NCBI GenBank assembly: GCA_018238965.1
Contig: JABCSI010000004.1
Span: 1-43,825 of the forward strand
Reading direction: 5' to 3'
Length of the DNA stretch: 43,825 nucleotides
Source of the DNA: Promethearchaeota archaeon
GTDB taxonomy: Archaea; Asgardarchaeota; Lokiarchaeia; Sigyniarchaeales; Promethearchaeaceae
In this document: piece by piece, positions 24,405 to 33,291 of the stretch
How positions within the stretch are numbered: position 1 is the stretch's first letter
Layout: every line of letters begins with the position of its first letter
Program-made: the position numbers and the translations under genes
The notes under the pieces: model-generated
What the model was told of the DNA's origin: nothing
Databases searched by the model: none
The model's input: only the letters and a program-made list of their open reading frames with translations

Positions 24405-27256
24405 TGAATAGAATTACCGGTTTGGAGACCCTAGTTAACCTTAAATCGTTAGATCTCAAAAAAAATCTAATCACCGAGATCACCGGCTTAGAAACCCTAA
24501 ACAACCTTAAATCGTTAGATCTAAGCAACAACAACCTCAACGAAATTACCGGGTTGAAGAACTTAGCAAAACTCGAGTCTTTATCTCTAAACAAAAACCA
24601 AATCACCAAGATTAGCGGTCTGGAATCCCTTAGTAACCTTATACTGCTTTATCTCAATTATAACCTCATCACTGAAATCAGTGGAATGGAAACCTTAACA
24701 GATCTCGATGTGTTTTATATTCAAAATAACCAGCTCATCGAGATCATTGGAATGGAAAAACAAACCAAACTCCGAACACTAAATATTGAAAATAATTACC
24801 TTACCGATATCACGGGTTTAGATTCTTTATGCAATCTTAATGAGATTATTTTAACTGGAAACCCAATTTCATTAGTCGTTTTCGATGCAATTAATTTATG
24901 TTACGGAACTAATTTCGCCCAAAAATGTGTGAATTATAGTCGAAAGCACTTTCGTATAACCCCTATTATTGAAAGATCTGAAATTAATCTTGCCCCAATT
25001 AGCGAAATCCTAGATGAGCGCGTGGATATGGAACAAAATTATGTAACGGTTCATGGGAAAAAATATGTTATGGATGATGGAATGCTTTTTCTAGAAAACA
25101 AAGAAATTACGCAATTCGAAGATATAGTTGGCTTGGAGACTCTGACCAATATTACAGGGTTATTTTTAAGAAGAAATCGTTTGACATCTATTCCCGATTG
25201 GATCTGTCAATTGAAACAGTTGGATTCTTTAGATCTGGGTAGAAACGAAAATCTAGTGATTAGCGATGTCCTGCTGCAATGTAAAAACTTGAAATTCTTA
25301 TTACTCGATGGGACGAAAGTTGAAAATTCATTAGAGGTAATATTTGCACTCATTCCTCAACTTACAGACTTAACACTGACTGAAAATGATAGGGAGGGTT
25401 GTATGCATTTGCATCCAAATGGGGAGATTTCATCTTTGTATTTGGATGGGATCGGTTTGAATGAAGTTCCTGAAATAATAGGCGAGCTAAAAAAACTGGA
25501 GGCTTTATCACTAATCGGGAATAATTTGGAAGATCTTCCTGATTTCTTAGCCAACCTTACCCGATTGAAATATTTGGATGTTCGGGGAAATTCATTTGAG
25601 ACATTTCCTCCCGTAATATTTTCCTTACTACCTTATCTCACAGATTTAGAATGGGACGAAGAGCGTTGGGATAAGATTTGTGATAAAGATGGAAAAAATT
25701 TTTCTTTTAATGGCTTGAACATTAAAGAAATTCCTGACTCGATCGGTCAATTGTATAAGGCAAAAAATATAGACCTAAGTGAAAATTCATTAACAAATCT
25801 CCCCGAAAGTATTGATCAACTTACTTCTCTCAAAGAATTAAATCTCAGCAATAACAATTTTCACAATCTCCCTGAATATATCGGTTTACTCACAAATTTG
25901 CAAAAATTAGATGTTAGCAATAATAATCTCCACTATCTCCCTGACTCGATTGGTCTACTCACAAATTTGCAAGAATTAGATGTTAGCAATAACGATTTAT
26001 CGACCTTACCAGAGACTCTGATAAATTTGAAGAGATTAACTCACTTAACCGTCTATAATAATTCTTTTTATTTCTATCCCAATTGCATCTATTCATTATT
26101 GCAGCAAATTCGCTTTTTTAACTTGCAAGAAGAAGAACCCAGAGATTATGAGGAAGAATATTATTATCGTGAGGAAGAGGAAGAAGATGAATTTGATGAA
26201 TCAATTGACTTTCAACCAGGTGAAATCTTGAGGATTAATCAATATGGAGAAGTCGGAGGATTAAATCTTGCTTATCTTGGTTTAAACTATACTATTAAAT
26301 TTAATCGTGAAGAAAATTTGAGGAAGAATGGAATGGAGGAAATAATTGGATTGAATTTTGCACGATTGAAATTAACCAAAATTCCTGAATTTACTGACGA
26401 TTTATCTAATCTCGCAATTCTAGATCTTAGTAATTCTGATTTGGAACAGATCCCAGAATCTATCGGAAATTTAACAAATTTAAGGGCATTAACTCTTAAA
26501 TTTGCAAAAACTATTAAAAAATTACCTGAATCAATCGGAAAGTTAACTAATTTAGTGTATTTAAATTTAACTGCAATACCCATTACTGCTTTACCTGATT
26601 CAATCGGAAATTTAACCAATTTAGCGTATCTAAATTTAACAGCAACATCTATTACTGCATTACCTGAATCAATCGGAAATTTAACTAAATTAGTTTATTT
26701 AAATCTCTCATCAACTCGCATCAAGTCTTTTCCCGAATCAATGGAAAATTTATCCAATTTAGTTTATTTAAATCTCTCATCAGCTCGGCTCGCTACTTTT
26801 CCCAAATCAGTGATTAAATCAACACACGCTAAATTCGGCAACCTTCATCCTCAAAATTTTCGACAGATGCCAAAAAACATTTCTAAATTCAAAGACTTGA
26901 CTTATCTAAACCTTGGAAACAACAAAATTCAAGCGCTCCCCGATGAATTGGCTCAATTGACAAAACTCTCAGCAGTTTATATTTGGGCTAATGAATTTTC
27001 TCGAGCATGGGTTGATGAATTAAAAAGATCAGGGGGGATTAAAAGGTATTTTTCCTATCCGATATTATGGATCACGAAATGTCGCAAAGATCTCCCATTG
27101 GATGACTGCGATTTGACACATCCTAAATTGTTTCAATACGCATCATACATTTTGGAGGAGACTGAAAACATAACAACTCCATCCGCAGAACGATTGAGAA
27201 ATAAAATTATTGAGATTCTGAACGAATCGAAAAGAAACCTCGGTATTCTCTTATAG
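24404..27256 (+). CDS. Large leucine-rich-repeat protein, translationally coupled to the P-type ATPase
   Basis: The preferred start is the ATG at 24404-24406, whose A is the last base of the ATPase stop codon (TAATG), a coupling arrangement. An in-frame ATG at 24371, inside the ATPase gene, would add 11 residues. The 950-residue protein begins with 22-residue SDS22/internalin-like repeats (ITGLETLNNLKSLDLSNNNLNE). A linker follows around 170-220, then 23-residue repeats of the LPESIGNLTNLxxLxLS type. An acidic stretch at about 585-610 (EEEYYYREEEEEDEFDE) separates two repeat blocks. There is no signal peptide, membrane helix, GTPase or kinase domain, so it is probably cytoplasmic and acts by binding a partner. 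The C-terminal 80 residues are a non-repeat cap. The partner is likely the pump, by context only. Confidence 0.9.
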   Translation: MNRITGLETLVNLKSLDLKKNLITEITGLETLNNLKSLDLSNNNLNEITGLKNLAKLESLSLNKNQITKISGLESLSNLILLYLNYNLITEISGMETLTDLDVFYIQNNQLIEIIGMEKQTKLRTLNIENNYLTDITGLDSLCNLNEIILTGNPISLVVFDAINLCYGTNFAQKCVNYSRKHFRITPIIERSEINLAPISEILDERVDMEQNYVTVHGKKYVMDDGMLFLENKEITQFEDIVGLETLTNITGLFLRRNRLTSIPDWICQLKQLDSLDLGRNENLVISDVLLQCKNLKFLLLDGTKVENSLEVIFALIPQLTDLTLTENDREGCMHLHPNGEISSLYLDGIGLNEVPEIIGELKKLEALSLIGNNLEDLPDFLANLTRLKYLDVRGNSFETFPPVIFSLLPYLTDLEWDEERWDKICDKDGKNFSFNGLNIKEIPDSIGQLYKAKNIDLSENSLTNLPESIDQLTSLKELNLSNNNFHNLPEYIGLLTNLQKLDVSNNNLHYLPDSIGLLTNLQELDVSNNDLSTLPETLINLKRLTHLTVYNNSFYFYPNCIYSLLQQIRFFNLQEEEPRDYEEEYYYREEEEEDEFDESIDFQPGEILRINQYGEVGGLNLAYLGLNYTIKFNREENLRKNGMEEIIGLNFARLKLTKIPEFTDDLSNLAILDLSNSDLEQIPESIGNLTNLRALTLKFAKTIKKLPESIGKLTNLVYLNLTAIPITALPDSIGNLTNLAYLNLTATSITALPESIGNLTKLVYLNLSSTRIKSFPESMENLSNLVYLNLSSARLATFPKSVIKSTHAKFGNLHPQNFRQMPKNISKFKDLTYLNLGNNKIQALPDELAQLTKLSAVYIWANEFSRAWVDELKRSGGIKRYFSYPILWITKCRKDLPLDDCDLTHPKLFQYASYILEETENITTPSAERLRNKIIEILNESKRNLGILL
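26522..26800 (+). repeat. Near-identical 69-base repeats inside the LRR gene
   Basis: Four successive units of 69 bases (23 codons) start with TTACCTGAATCAATCGG or close variants and end in AATTTAACTGC or AATCTCTCATC. The similarity is at the DNA level as well as the protein level, which indicates recent unit duplication. Similar 69-base doublets occur at about 25866-26003, and a 66-base doublet at about 24410-24540. Confidence 0.75.
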
Positions 27257-27723
27257 ATTGATCCGGGAAGGATTTCAGCTAAGTTTTTGGAGATTTTTGG
27301 GCTTTTGATTCATTAGAACGAGTTCTATTTGATTCGGAATGGATTGCAGATTTGGGCCAGATACTTATTAAAATTTTCCCAAAAAATTAATAACATTTTT
27401 AAATTTGGTTAACTACATAATAATAGGAAGCGGAGACTAATATGAGAGAAATTGTCCTTTCTTTCAGCTTTTAACAATTAAACAATCTTTTTTAGAAAAG
27501 TCCGATCGGTTAAAAGTGTCTAAAATGAAACAAGGGGGCGCGTCATCACCTTTCAATATTCCTGATTTTCGCTTTCTGACTTTCTTTCTGTAATTGCATT
27601 CAGGTTCATCTTCAAATTCACAAAGAAAATTTTGTTCCTTATGAAATATTACTACAATGGATGAATGAATTAAATTATCGCTCCGAGAATTTTATTTAAC
27701 CGAGATTCATACTTAATCTTAGC
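27257..27723. other. Intergenic region with no recognised gene
   Basis: This 467-base AT-rich gap lies between the LRR and presenilin-like genes. I see no tRNA, no hairpin of note and no ORF with a credible start. A frame of 35 codons, about 27594-27699 on the + strand, reads like protein (VHLQIHKENFVPYEILLQWMNELNYRSENF) but has no proper start or SD site. It could be the decayed end of a gene. Confidence 0.5.
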
Positions 27724-29118
27724 ATGGCACCCGAAATACCCGAAGATCCTATCGAAGAAATTCCCAATAAACCATCCACAAATTCCTCAGTAATTCGATT
27801 CAAACACGGATTATCACGGCGAGCAGCGGATCTAATTATTGAAGGGATGCACAATGAAATTATCCCTGTTTATCATGCCCAAAATGTCCTACTCGAATTT
27901 CAGCCCCTGTTCAACCAGTATGACGTATTGATGGGATTGGATTTTGGAGAGCCTCTAGATAAGCCGCTGAAAAAGGACTTAACCAATAAATTAGAACGGT
28001 TATCTGCCCAGATCATGGAAAATCTTCAACCCCAACGACAAGACAATCCTCTAAAATCTTCTTCCCAATCTCCTATTAGTTTCACGGAGCTCTTAGGCAC
28101 ATTTCGTATAAAAGTGATTTACATTATCATTCCCATTATGTTTAATATACTGGTTTCTACGTTTTTGGCATATGCAGCAAAAATTTATGCGGAAATAGAT
28201 ATAAATGTTGCCCTCTTTCCCGATGAAGAAACAGGATGGGAGATCTTGCTAAGTGGATTATTTCCTGTGGCTATCTCCGCGGTTTTTATTATAATAATAT
28301 GGTTTCTTATCAAGAAGTTTGGAATGATCGCGTTCAAAATAATAATGGGCATCATCGTCTTCTTCTACAGTTGGTATGGATGTATCTTCTTCATAAGAGT
28401 TTTCTTCAAAATATATGATTCGCGTTTTCCCGTGGAAGAAACAAATATGGCTCTCTTTAATGGATTATTTAACGGTTTATTTTATGGAACGATTATCCTC
28501 TTCTTCTTGCTGATGGTTCTTTTCTTCAAAAATCGTTTGAATATTAAGCAACGCAATGCCATAGTTCTCTTCTATTCAATTTTCATGGGGTCAATCCTTG
28601 GAATTTCGCTCCCGACCTGGACCACCTTTTCCTTTGCTATTTTTCTCTCAATCTGGGATCTTATAACGGTGTTTAAGGGTCCACTGGGTAAGATCGGCCA
28701 GCAAATTAAGGATAATCAAGTTGAAATGCAGGATCGGATTAAATGGATGCTCGACGAGGGGCAAATAGGGGTGGATCAGGTGCAAAACTATACCCAATTT
28801 GTCTCCCTACAAGCGAGTCAAGATGAAGAGGACGTAGAAGATGGGGAAGAGGGGTCAATTGATTTGAAATCCTTGGAAATTGAACTTGGCTCGGGTGATC
28901 TAATCCTATATTCCGCTCTTGTCGCTAATATTTTCGTTAATTACGGGTCATGGTTTTTGGCGGGATTAACCATCCTGGGTGTTTTGGGCGGAGCAGCAAT
29001 GACCTTATATTTATTGATAAAAAGAAAACGAATGTTGCCTGCATTGCCTTTTAGCATGGTCTTTGGTATCGCTTTATTCTTTTTGGGCCGTCTCATCCAA
29101 GTTCTGGTAGCACTTTAA
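27724..29118 (+). CDS. Presenilin-family intramembrane aspartyl protease
   Basis: The 464-residue product has a 125-residue hydrophilic N-terminus and nine predicted helices (about 129-152, 172-196, 199-228, 242-268, 278-299, 300-318, 391-410, 411-432, 440-464), the presenilin topology. All three catalytic motifs are present. SIWDLITVFKGPLGKI at helix 6 has D312 (presenilin YDLVAV...KGPL, here with W for Y). ELGSGDLILYSALVA at helix 7 has D392 (presenilin LGLGDFIFYSVLVG). RMLPALPFSMVFGIALFF carries PAL at 439-441 (presenilin ALPALPISITFG). An acidic 65-residue loop separates helices 6 and 7, where presenilins are cut during maturation. Presenilin is the catalytic subunit of gamma-secretase; archaeal homologues act alone. 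The gene stands by itself. I consider the family assignment strong; substrate and partners are unknown. Confidence 0.9.
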   Translation: MAPEIPEDPIEEIPNKPSTNSSVIRFKHGLSRRAADLIIEGMHNEIIPVYHAQNVLLEFQPLFNQYDVLMGLDFGEPLDKPLKKDLTNKLERLSAQIMENLQPQRQDNPLKSSSQSPISFTELLGTFRIKVIYIIIPIMFNILVSTFLAYAAKIYAEIDINVALFPDEETGWEILLSGLFPVAISAVFIIIIWFLIKKFGMIAFKIIMGIIVFFYSWYGCIFFIRVFFKIYDSRFPVEETNMALFNGLFNGLFYGTIILFFLLMVLFFKNRLNIKQRNAIVLFYSIFMGSILGISLPTWTTFSFAIFLSIWDLITVFKGPLGKIGQQIKDNQVEMQDRIKWMLDEGQIGVDQVQNYTQFVSLQASQDEEDVEDGEEGSIDLKSLEIELGSGDLILYSALVANIFVNYGSWFLAGLTILGVLGGAAMTLYLLIKRKRMLPALPFSMVFGIALFFLGRLIQVLVAL

Positions 29119-29188
29119 GTTTCAGCTTTTATTTTTTCTTTTCTTATCTCGATCTTTGCCTATTTCAATACATATATATTATAGAGAA

Positions 29189-30619
29189 TTATTCCATGGA
29201 TTGAGTGAAGAGTATAAATTCGTTGGGGATCAAATTTTTGTAAAATTTATTCACAGTATAGGGTTTCTTGGGTTTCTTGGATGCTGAATTGGAATTTATC
29301 AAGGCCGAAATATCATAAATGGGGGTTCCGTAATTTAAAAGCGAGTAGATATCTTCAATTATCACTTCATGGACCTTGGACCAATCTTTGTTGTAGATAA
29401 GCAACGCATGGTTGGAACCATCTTGAGTCTCTTTTTTCAACACCAATATATTCGAATTTTGATAAGGATAATGCACAAGATGTCCCTCTTCGCGCATAAC
29501 AGGATAATTTTGCTTGAGACGGTTTATTTGCGCAATGATGGGTGAAATATCAAAATTAATGGGTTCTTGATCGGACGGAGTGGTTTCCACGACGTGCAAT
29601 TTATTACGGGCACCATGTTCGTACCCCATGGGCATTAGGACGCCCTCGGAAAAGAAGGTGGCAAAGAAATATTTAAACACCAGGATGTCTTGGCGATTCC
29701 CCGACTCCAGGGCCAAACGGGGCGTATCGTGGGATTCTGGGAAACCGATCGATGGGGCAAATTCTCCGTATAGTTTATGTTGCTCCACGCACCAGGGGGC
29801 GGTATAGTCCCACCACTTAGCTGAATTGGCAAAATAATCAAATCCGCAACCCTTCAGATTGAGATGCTGCTCGTAACCTGCTCCTAGGGTTTCCGCCCAA
29901 AATAATACATCGGAGTTAACCTCTTTACCAAATTCAATCAAATTTTTCCAGATTTCGCCCTCGACTTGATATGCGGCATCGCATCGGAAGCCATCAACAC
30001 CCAAATCGAGACAAAATTTCATATAATTCTTCAGGAAAGCCATGATTTCGGAAAGATAGGGCGAATCAAATTGTATTTCGGCGAGATCCCCCCAAATTTG
30101 TACGTCATTGGTATTACCGGGATTTTTTGCATAGGGTCGGGCCACATCGTATCGTAACTCGAACCTTTCGGAGGGGTAGCGTTTTTCATCCACCCGAATG
30201 TCCGCTTTAAGAACCGATTCAAATATTTGCACCGGATTCCCCGTTTCAATTTCAAATAACATCCATTTATGGGCATACCATTGGGGGTGGGATTCCACAG
30301 CATCAATCGCTGTATGATTAATGACCAAGTCCAGCATTACCATTAATCCCTGGGCGTGGGCTTCGGTAACGAATTTTCGGAACGAATTCCATGTTTTACC
30401 ATCTTCTTCGTCAACCGCGAAAAGAGGATCAATTTGGAAATAGTCGTGAATAGCGTATAAAGAGCCAGAAAATCCGAATTTATTAAATGGGTTTATATAA
30501 ATCCATGAAAAACCCATAGATTTGACATGTGGAATTAAGTTATTCCAATTGGGAATGGGGCCTGCTAATCTGGGAAAAATATTATAGATGATCGGAGGAC
30601 TGGATTGATTTTGACTCAT
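29189..30619 (-). CDS. GH13 alpha-amylase family glycosidase or transglycosylase
   Basis: A (beta/alpha)8 GH13 enzyme with the four conserved regions: DLVINHTA (region I), VDGFRCDAAY with the nucleophile D214 (II), FWAETLGAG with the acid/base E243 (III), and PESHDTPR with D298 (IV). The start at ATG 30619 (MSQNQSSPP) is preferred to the GTG three codons upstream, giving 476 residues. There is no signal peptide, so the enzyme is cytoplasmic and probably acts on intracellular alpha-glucan or maltodextrin. YEHGARNKLHVVETTPSD after region IV and the C-terminal beta domain resemble amylase-like proteins of uncertain specificity rather than classical secreted amylases. The gene is divergent from the FtsX cluster and convergent with the presenilin-like gene. 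Substrate preference is open. Confidence 0.88.
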   Translation of the reverse strand: MSQNQSSPPIIYNIFPRLAGPIPNWNNLIPHVKSMGFSWIYINPFNKFGFSGSLYAIHDYFQIDPLFAVDEEDGKTWNSFRKFVTEAHAQGLMVMLDLVINHTAIDAVESHPQWYAHKWMLFEIETGNPVQIFESVLKADIRVDEKRYPSERFELRYDVARPYAKNPGNTNDVQIWGDLAEIQFDSPYLSEIMAFLKNYMKFCLDLGVDGFRCDAAYQVEGEIWKNLIEFGKEVNSDVLFWAETLGAGYEQHLNLKGCGFDYFANSAKWWDYTAPWCVEQHKLYGEFAPSIGFPESHDTPRLALESGNRQDILVFKYFFATFFSEGVLMPMGYEHGARNKLHVVETTPSDQEPINFDISPIIAQINRLKQNYPVMREEGHLVHYPYQNSNILVLKKETQDGSNHALLIYNKDWSKVHEVIIEDIYSLLNYGTPIYDISALINSNSASKKPKKPYTVNKFYKNLIPNEFILFTQSME

Positions 30620-30777
30620 TGCGCACACTTTGGTATTGGTTGAACATGATGCAAAATGCGCTTTCGGTTAAAAATACGTTGAAAATTGAGTCATTGTCAT
30701 TGGGTGACCCACAGAGTTAGCATGGCTTGATAACCAATAAAAATAAAGGAGAGGTAACCAAGAGCTAAATAACTCCC

Positions 30778-31965
30778 ATGCGATTCCTAACGTATTTTCT
30801 ATCCATTTTTCGAAAAAATAAGATGCGCTACCTCGCTTGCATACTCGGTTTTGGCGTCGCATTGGGTGCAGTATTTGGAATTTCCGCATATTCTTCCGTA
30901 TTGGATGAAACCGTAAGTAGATTTTATTTTCTGGAAGAAAACTCCTTTATGTTATTGGGAAAAGGTACTAATGTGGTGCAAATTATTCCTTTTGAATCCG
31001 AAATCCCGGAAAATGTCAGCACCGAACTTCTGAAGATACCCGGGATTAGTTACACCCTTCCGGTGATTTTCAAAGACTTTAGCAATGTTACCCAATACAA
31101 ATGGATAAAAAATGTGGTTGTGGGAATCAATTTCGGTAATCTGCAGAATATATACATGAAAGATGTAGGACTCCAGTCTGGAACGTGGGCTCGCGAAGAT
31201 ACACATGAGATCGTGGTGGGTGCTAACCTGGAAATTGAGAAACTGTCACTGGGGCTTCAAATTCCTATCCGGGGCATTAATTTCACGATTACCGGAATTT
31301 TAAATAGCTATAATGTCTTTTTTGATAAATTTCTCTATTTGGATTATGAAATCATGCAAACTGCTTTCAATATGGATGGTCTTTGCTCGGCCATGTATGT
31401 CATTGGGGATCAAGCGTTTTTAGGGAATGAGTCGTATGTAAATAGCATCGAACAACAAATAGAATCCCAATTTCCTACCATAAATCTCATAGATCAAGAG
31501 GAATTGGATGAAGCATCGGGCTATTATTATAATATTTTGGATGCTTTTAACGTGGTCCTTTGGGTGTTTCCTCTCTTTGTAAGCGGATTGTTTATTTTTA
31601 TACTGATGCTCCTCAATGTTAAGGACCAAGAGCAAGAATTTGGCATGTTACGTGCTTTGGGAATGCCCCTCTGGATGATCGGTGTCCTTGTTTTCTTACA
31701 GAGTTTGGTGATCACATTCATCGGTTATCTCATCAGCCTAATTACCGGAAATCTCTATTTCATGTACGGTTATTACATATTTCAGAAGGATGTCGACCAA
31801 AACGATATTTTCGCCTATATGAGGGATATGATGCAGAAAATCCCAATTTCCATTTATATTCAAACCTTAATCATTTCCCTATCTCTTGGAATCGTTATTG
31901 CCGTCTACCCCTCTATCCGAGCCCTTCGTCAATCCATTGTTCAGACTTTCCGCAAAGAAGAATAA
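30778..31965 (+). CDS. FtsX/MacB-type ABC transporter permease 1
   Basis: The 395-residue permease has the FtsX plan: an N-terminal helix (about 17-38, YLACILGFGVALGAVFGISAYSSV), a large extracytoplasmic domain of about 220 residues (IPRGINFTITGIL, LQSGTWAREDTHEIVVGANL), then three helices near 262-285, 305-335 and 358-385 with MLRALGMPLWMIGVLV between them, as in LolC/E and MacB. It ends VYPSIRALRQSIVQTFRKEE, typical of the family. The second permease starts after 44 bases, and an ABC ATPase follows, so these form one export or mechanotransmission ABC system. GGAGAGGT at about 30749-30756 is too far upstream to be an SD site for this ATG. Confidence 0.88.
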   Translation: MRFLTYFLSIFRKNKMRYLACILGFGVALGAVFGISAYSSVLDETVSRFYFLEENSFMLLGKGTNVVQIIPFESEIPENVSTELLKIPGISYTLPVIFKDFSNVTQYKWIKNVVVGINFGNLQNIYMKDVGLQSGTWAREDTHEIVVGANLEIEKLSLGLQIPIRGINFTITGILNSYNVFFDKFLYLDYEIMQTAFNMDGLCSAMYVIGDQAFLGNESYVNSIEQQIESQFPTINLIDQEELDEASGYYYNILDAFNVVLWVFPLFVSGLFIFILMLLNVKDQEQEFGMLRALGMPLWMIGVLVFLQSLVITFIGYLISLITGNLYFMYGYYIFQKDVDQNDIFAYMRDMMQKIPISIYIQTLIISLSLGIVIAVYPSIRALRQSIVQTFRKEE

Positions 31966-32009
31966 AAAGAATAAAAAGAAAAAGAAAATTAGAACAGGAT
32001 ACTTATCCA

Positions 32010-33167
32010 ATGAAACTTATCCAATACATTCGAAATAATCTATCTCAGAAAAAAATCCGCACTCTATTGGTGGTAATCGGAATTTCCATGAGTCTTATTA
32101 GCACAATTGTAATGGCGCTCATGACTGATTACTATTCCGATATTTCCACAGATTTTTTTACACCCTTTGAGGATTATAATCAGGTGTTGGAGCGGGGCAC
32201 AAATTTTATCCAGCTCCTTCCCGTCGGATCGAAGATAGATTTGAATCTTAAGGAAGAATTGGATGATCATTTCGGGGTAGATTCAATTCCCATGATGATT
32301 GTTTCGAATAGTGAGAATCTTCTCTCTCTCCATACTAATTATGTCTTCGGTATTCCCCTGAACCAACAATCCCAATTATTTAAACGAATACAATTGCGGG
32401 AAGGGAGATGGCCCCAGAACTCACAAGAAGTTGTAGTGGGTGATAGCTTACGGAATTCTACAGAAATTATTGTACTTAATCAAACTTTTACTGTCGTTGG
32501 GGTATTAAATACTCAATTTTCTTATTTAGATCGCATCACATTGGTAGATCATGCAAAATTGGAACAATTATCAGGGAAGCATAATCGTACAACGGTCTTA
32601 TTCATTCCCAATGATGTGGAGAATTCTCCTGAATTAATCGAATCATTCGAAGCCCAATTTGAAGCGATAGATATTATGACAACGGAAGATTTTGATGCCT
32701 TGCGAGGAGATATAGGCGGTTTTATGGATAACATGGTCAACGTTCTAAGCTTTTTCACCTCGGCATCAGCAATTGTATTTGTATTTTCGATAGAATTGCT
32801 CAATATCCTTAGTCGAAAAAAGGATTTCGAAATTTTACAAATATTGGGTACCCCTCAAACTTCCATTTTTGCTTTAGTTGTTTTAGAAAGCCTTCTCTTG
32901 CTAGTAATTGGGATATTATTTGGAATTCCCGCTTCATTTCTTATCTACGGGGCATTATACTCGATTTTGATGATCACTGTCAATAGCGAAGCATCATTTT
33001 TTCCAGCAATGGCCAACGGGCTACAACGCATTTCGCACCCCTTTCCCTTTGAAATATATGGTAAATTCATTCTCATAATCGGAATTGCCAATATTTTATT
33101 CGCATTTTTCATTGCTCTCTTGGGGTTGCATAAATTCAACATTTCCCATCTAAAGCAGAAGTATTAG
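32010..33167 (+). CDS. FtsX/MacB-type ABC transporter permease 2
   Basis: The 385-residue partner of the preceding permease has the same layout: N-terminal helix (IRTLLVVIGISMSLISTIVMAL, about 16-37), an extracytoplasmic domain with LREGRWPQNSQEVVVGDSL and LNQTFTVVGVLNTQF (the same small motif seen in permease 1), and three C-terminal helices with EILQILGTPQTSIFALVVLESLLLLVIG. It ends ALLGLHKFNISHLKQKY. The two proteins are diverged paralogues and probably form a heterodimer, as LolC and LolE do. A TATA-less AT-rich gap with AATAAAAAG repeats separates the genes. The substrate is unknown; related systems move lipoproteins, lipids, peptides or drugs, or transmit force. Confidence 0.88.
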   Translation: MKLIQYIRNNLSQKKIRTLLVVIGISMSLISTIVMALMTDYYSDISTDFFTPFEDYNQVLERGTNFIQLLPVGSKIDLNLKEELDDHFGVDSIPMMIVSNSENLLSLHTNYVFGIPLNQQSQLFKRIQLREGRWPQNSQEVVVGDSLRNSTEIIVLNQTFTVVGVLNTQFSYLDRITLVDHAKLEQLSGKHNRTTVLFIPNDVENSPELIESFEAQFEAIDIMTTEDFDALRGDIGGFMDNMVNVLSFFTSASAIVFVFSIELLNILSRKKDFEILQILGTPQTSIFALVVLESLLLLVIGILFGIPASFLIYGALYSILMITVNSEASFFPAMANGLQRISHPFPFEIYGKFILIIGIANILFAFFIALLGLHKFNISHLKQKY

Positions 33168-33213
33168 TATCGGTATAGTATAAGCATCAATATTGGTTTA
33201 GTATAAGTAAAAA

Positions 33214-33255
33214 TAGAAAGTAGAAAGCAGAAAGCAGAAAGCAGAAAGCAGAAAA
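33214..33255 (+). repeat. Tandem heptamer repeat before the ABC ATPase gene
   Basis: Six consecutive 7-base units run TAGAAAG, TAGAAAG, then CAGAAAG three times and CAGAAAA. The array sits in the 124-base gap between permease 2 and the ATPase gene, ending about 25 bases before the SD site GAGGT at 33280-33284. It looks like a slippage-prone microsatellite. Confidence 0.85.
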
Positions 33256-33291
33256 TAATCTTGATCAATTACAATTTACGAGGTATACATC

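Noticed and set aside
27257-27723. tRNA or structured RNA in the LRR-presenilin gap
   Set aside because: No T-loop motif such as GTTCGAATC and no cloverleaf pairing could be found.
29189-30619. GlgE maltosyltransferase
   Set aside because: The GH13 regions are present, but I do not see GlgE-specific segments or partner genes (glgB, pep2), so only a general GH13 call is made.
33214-33255. CRISPR array
   Set aside because: The repeats are contiguous 7-mers with no spacers, and no cas genes are present. The 21344-21426 repeats also lack regular spacers.
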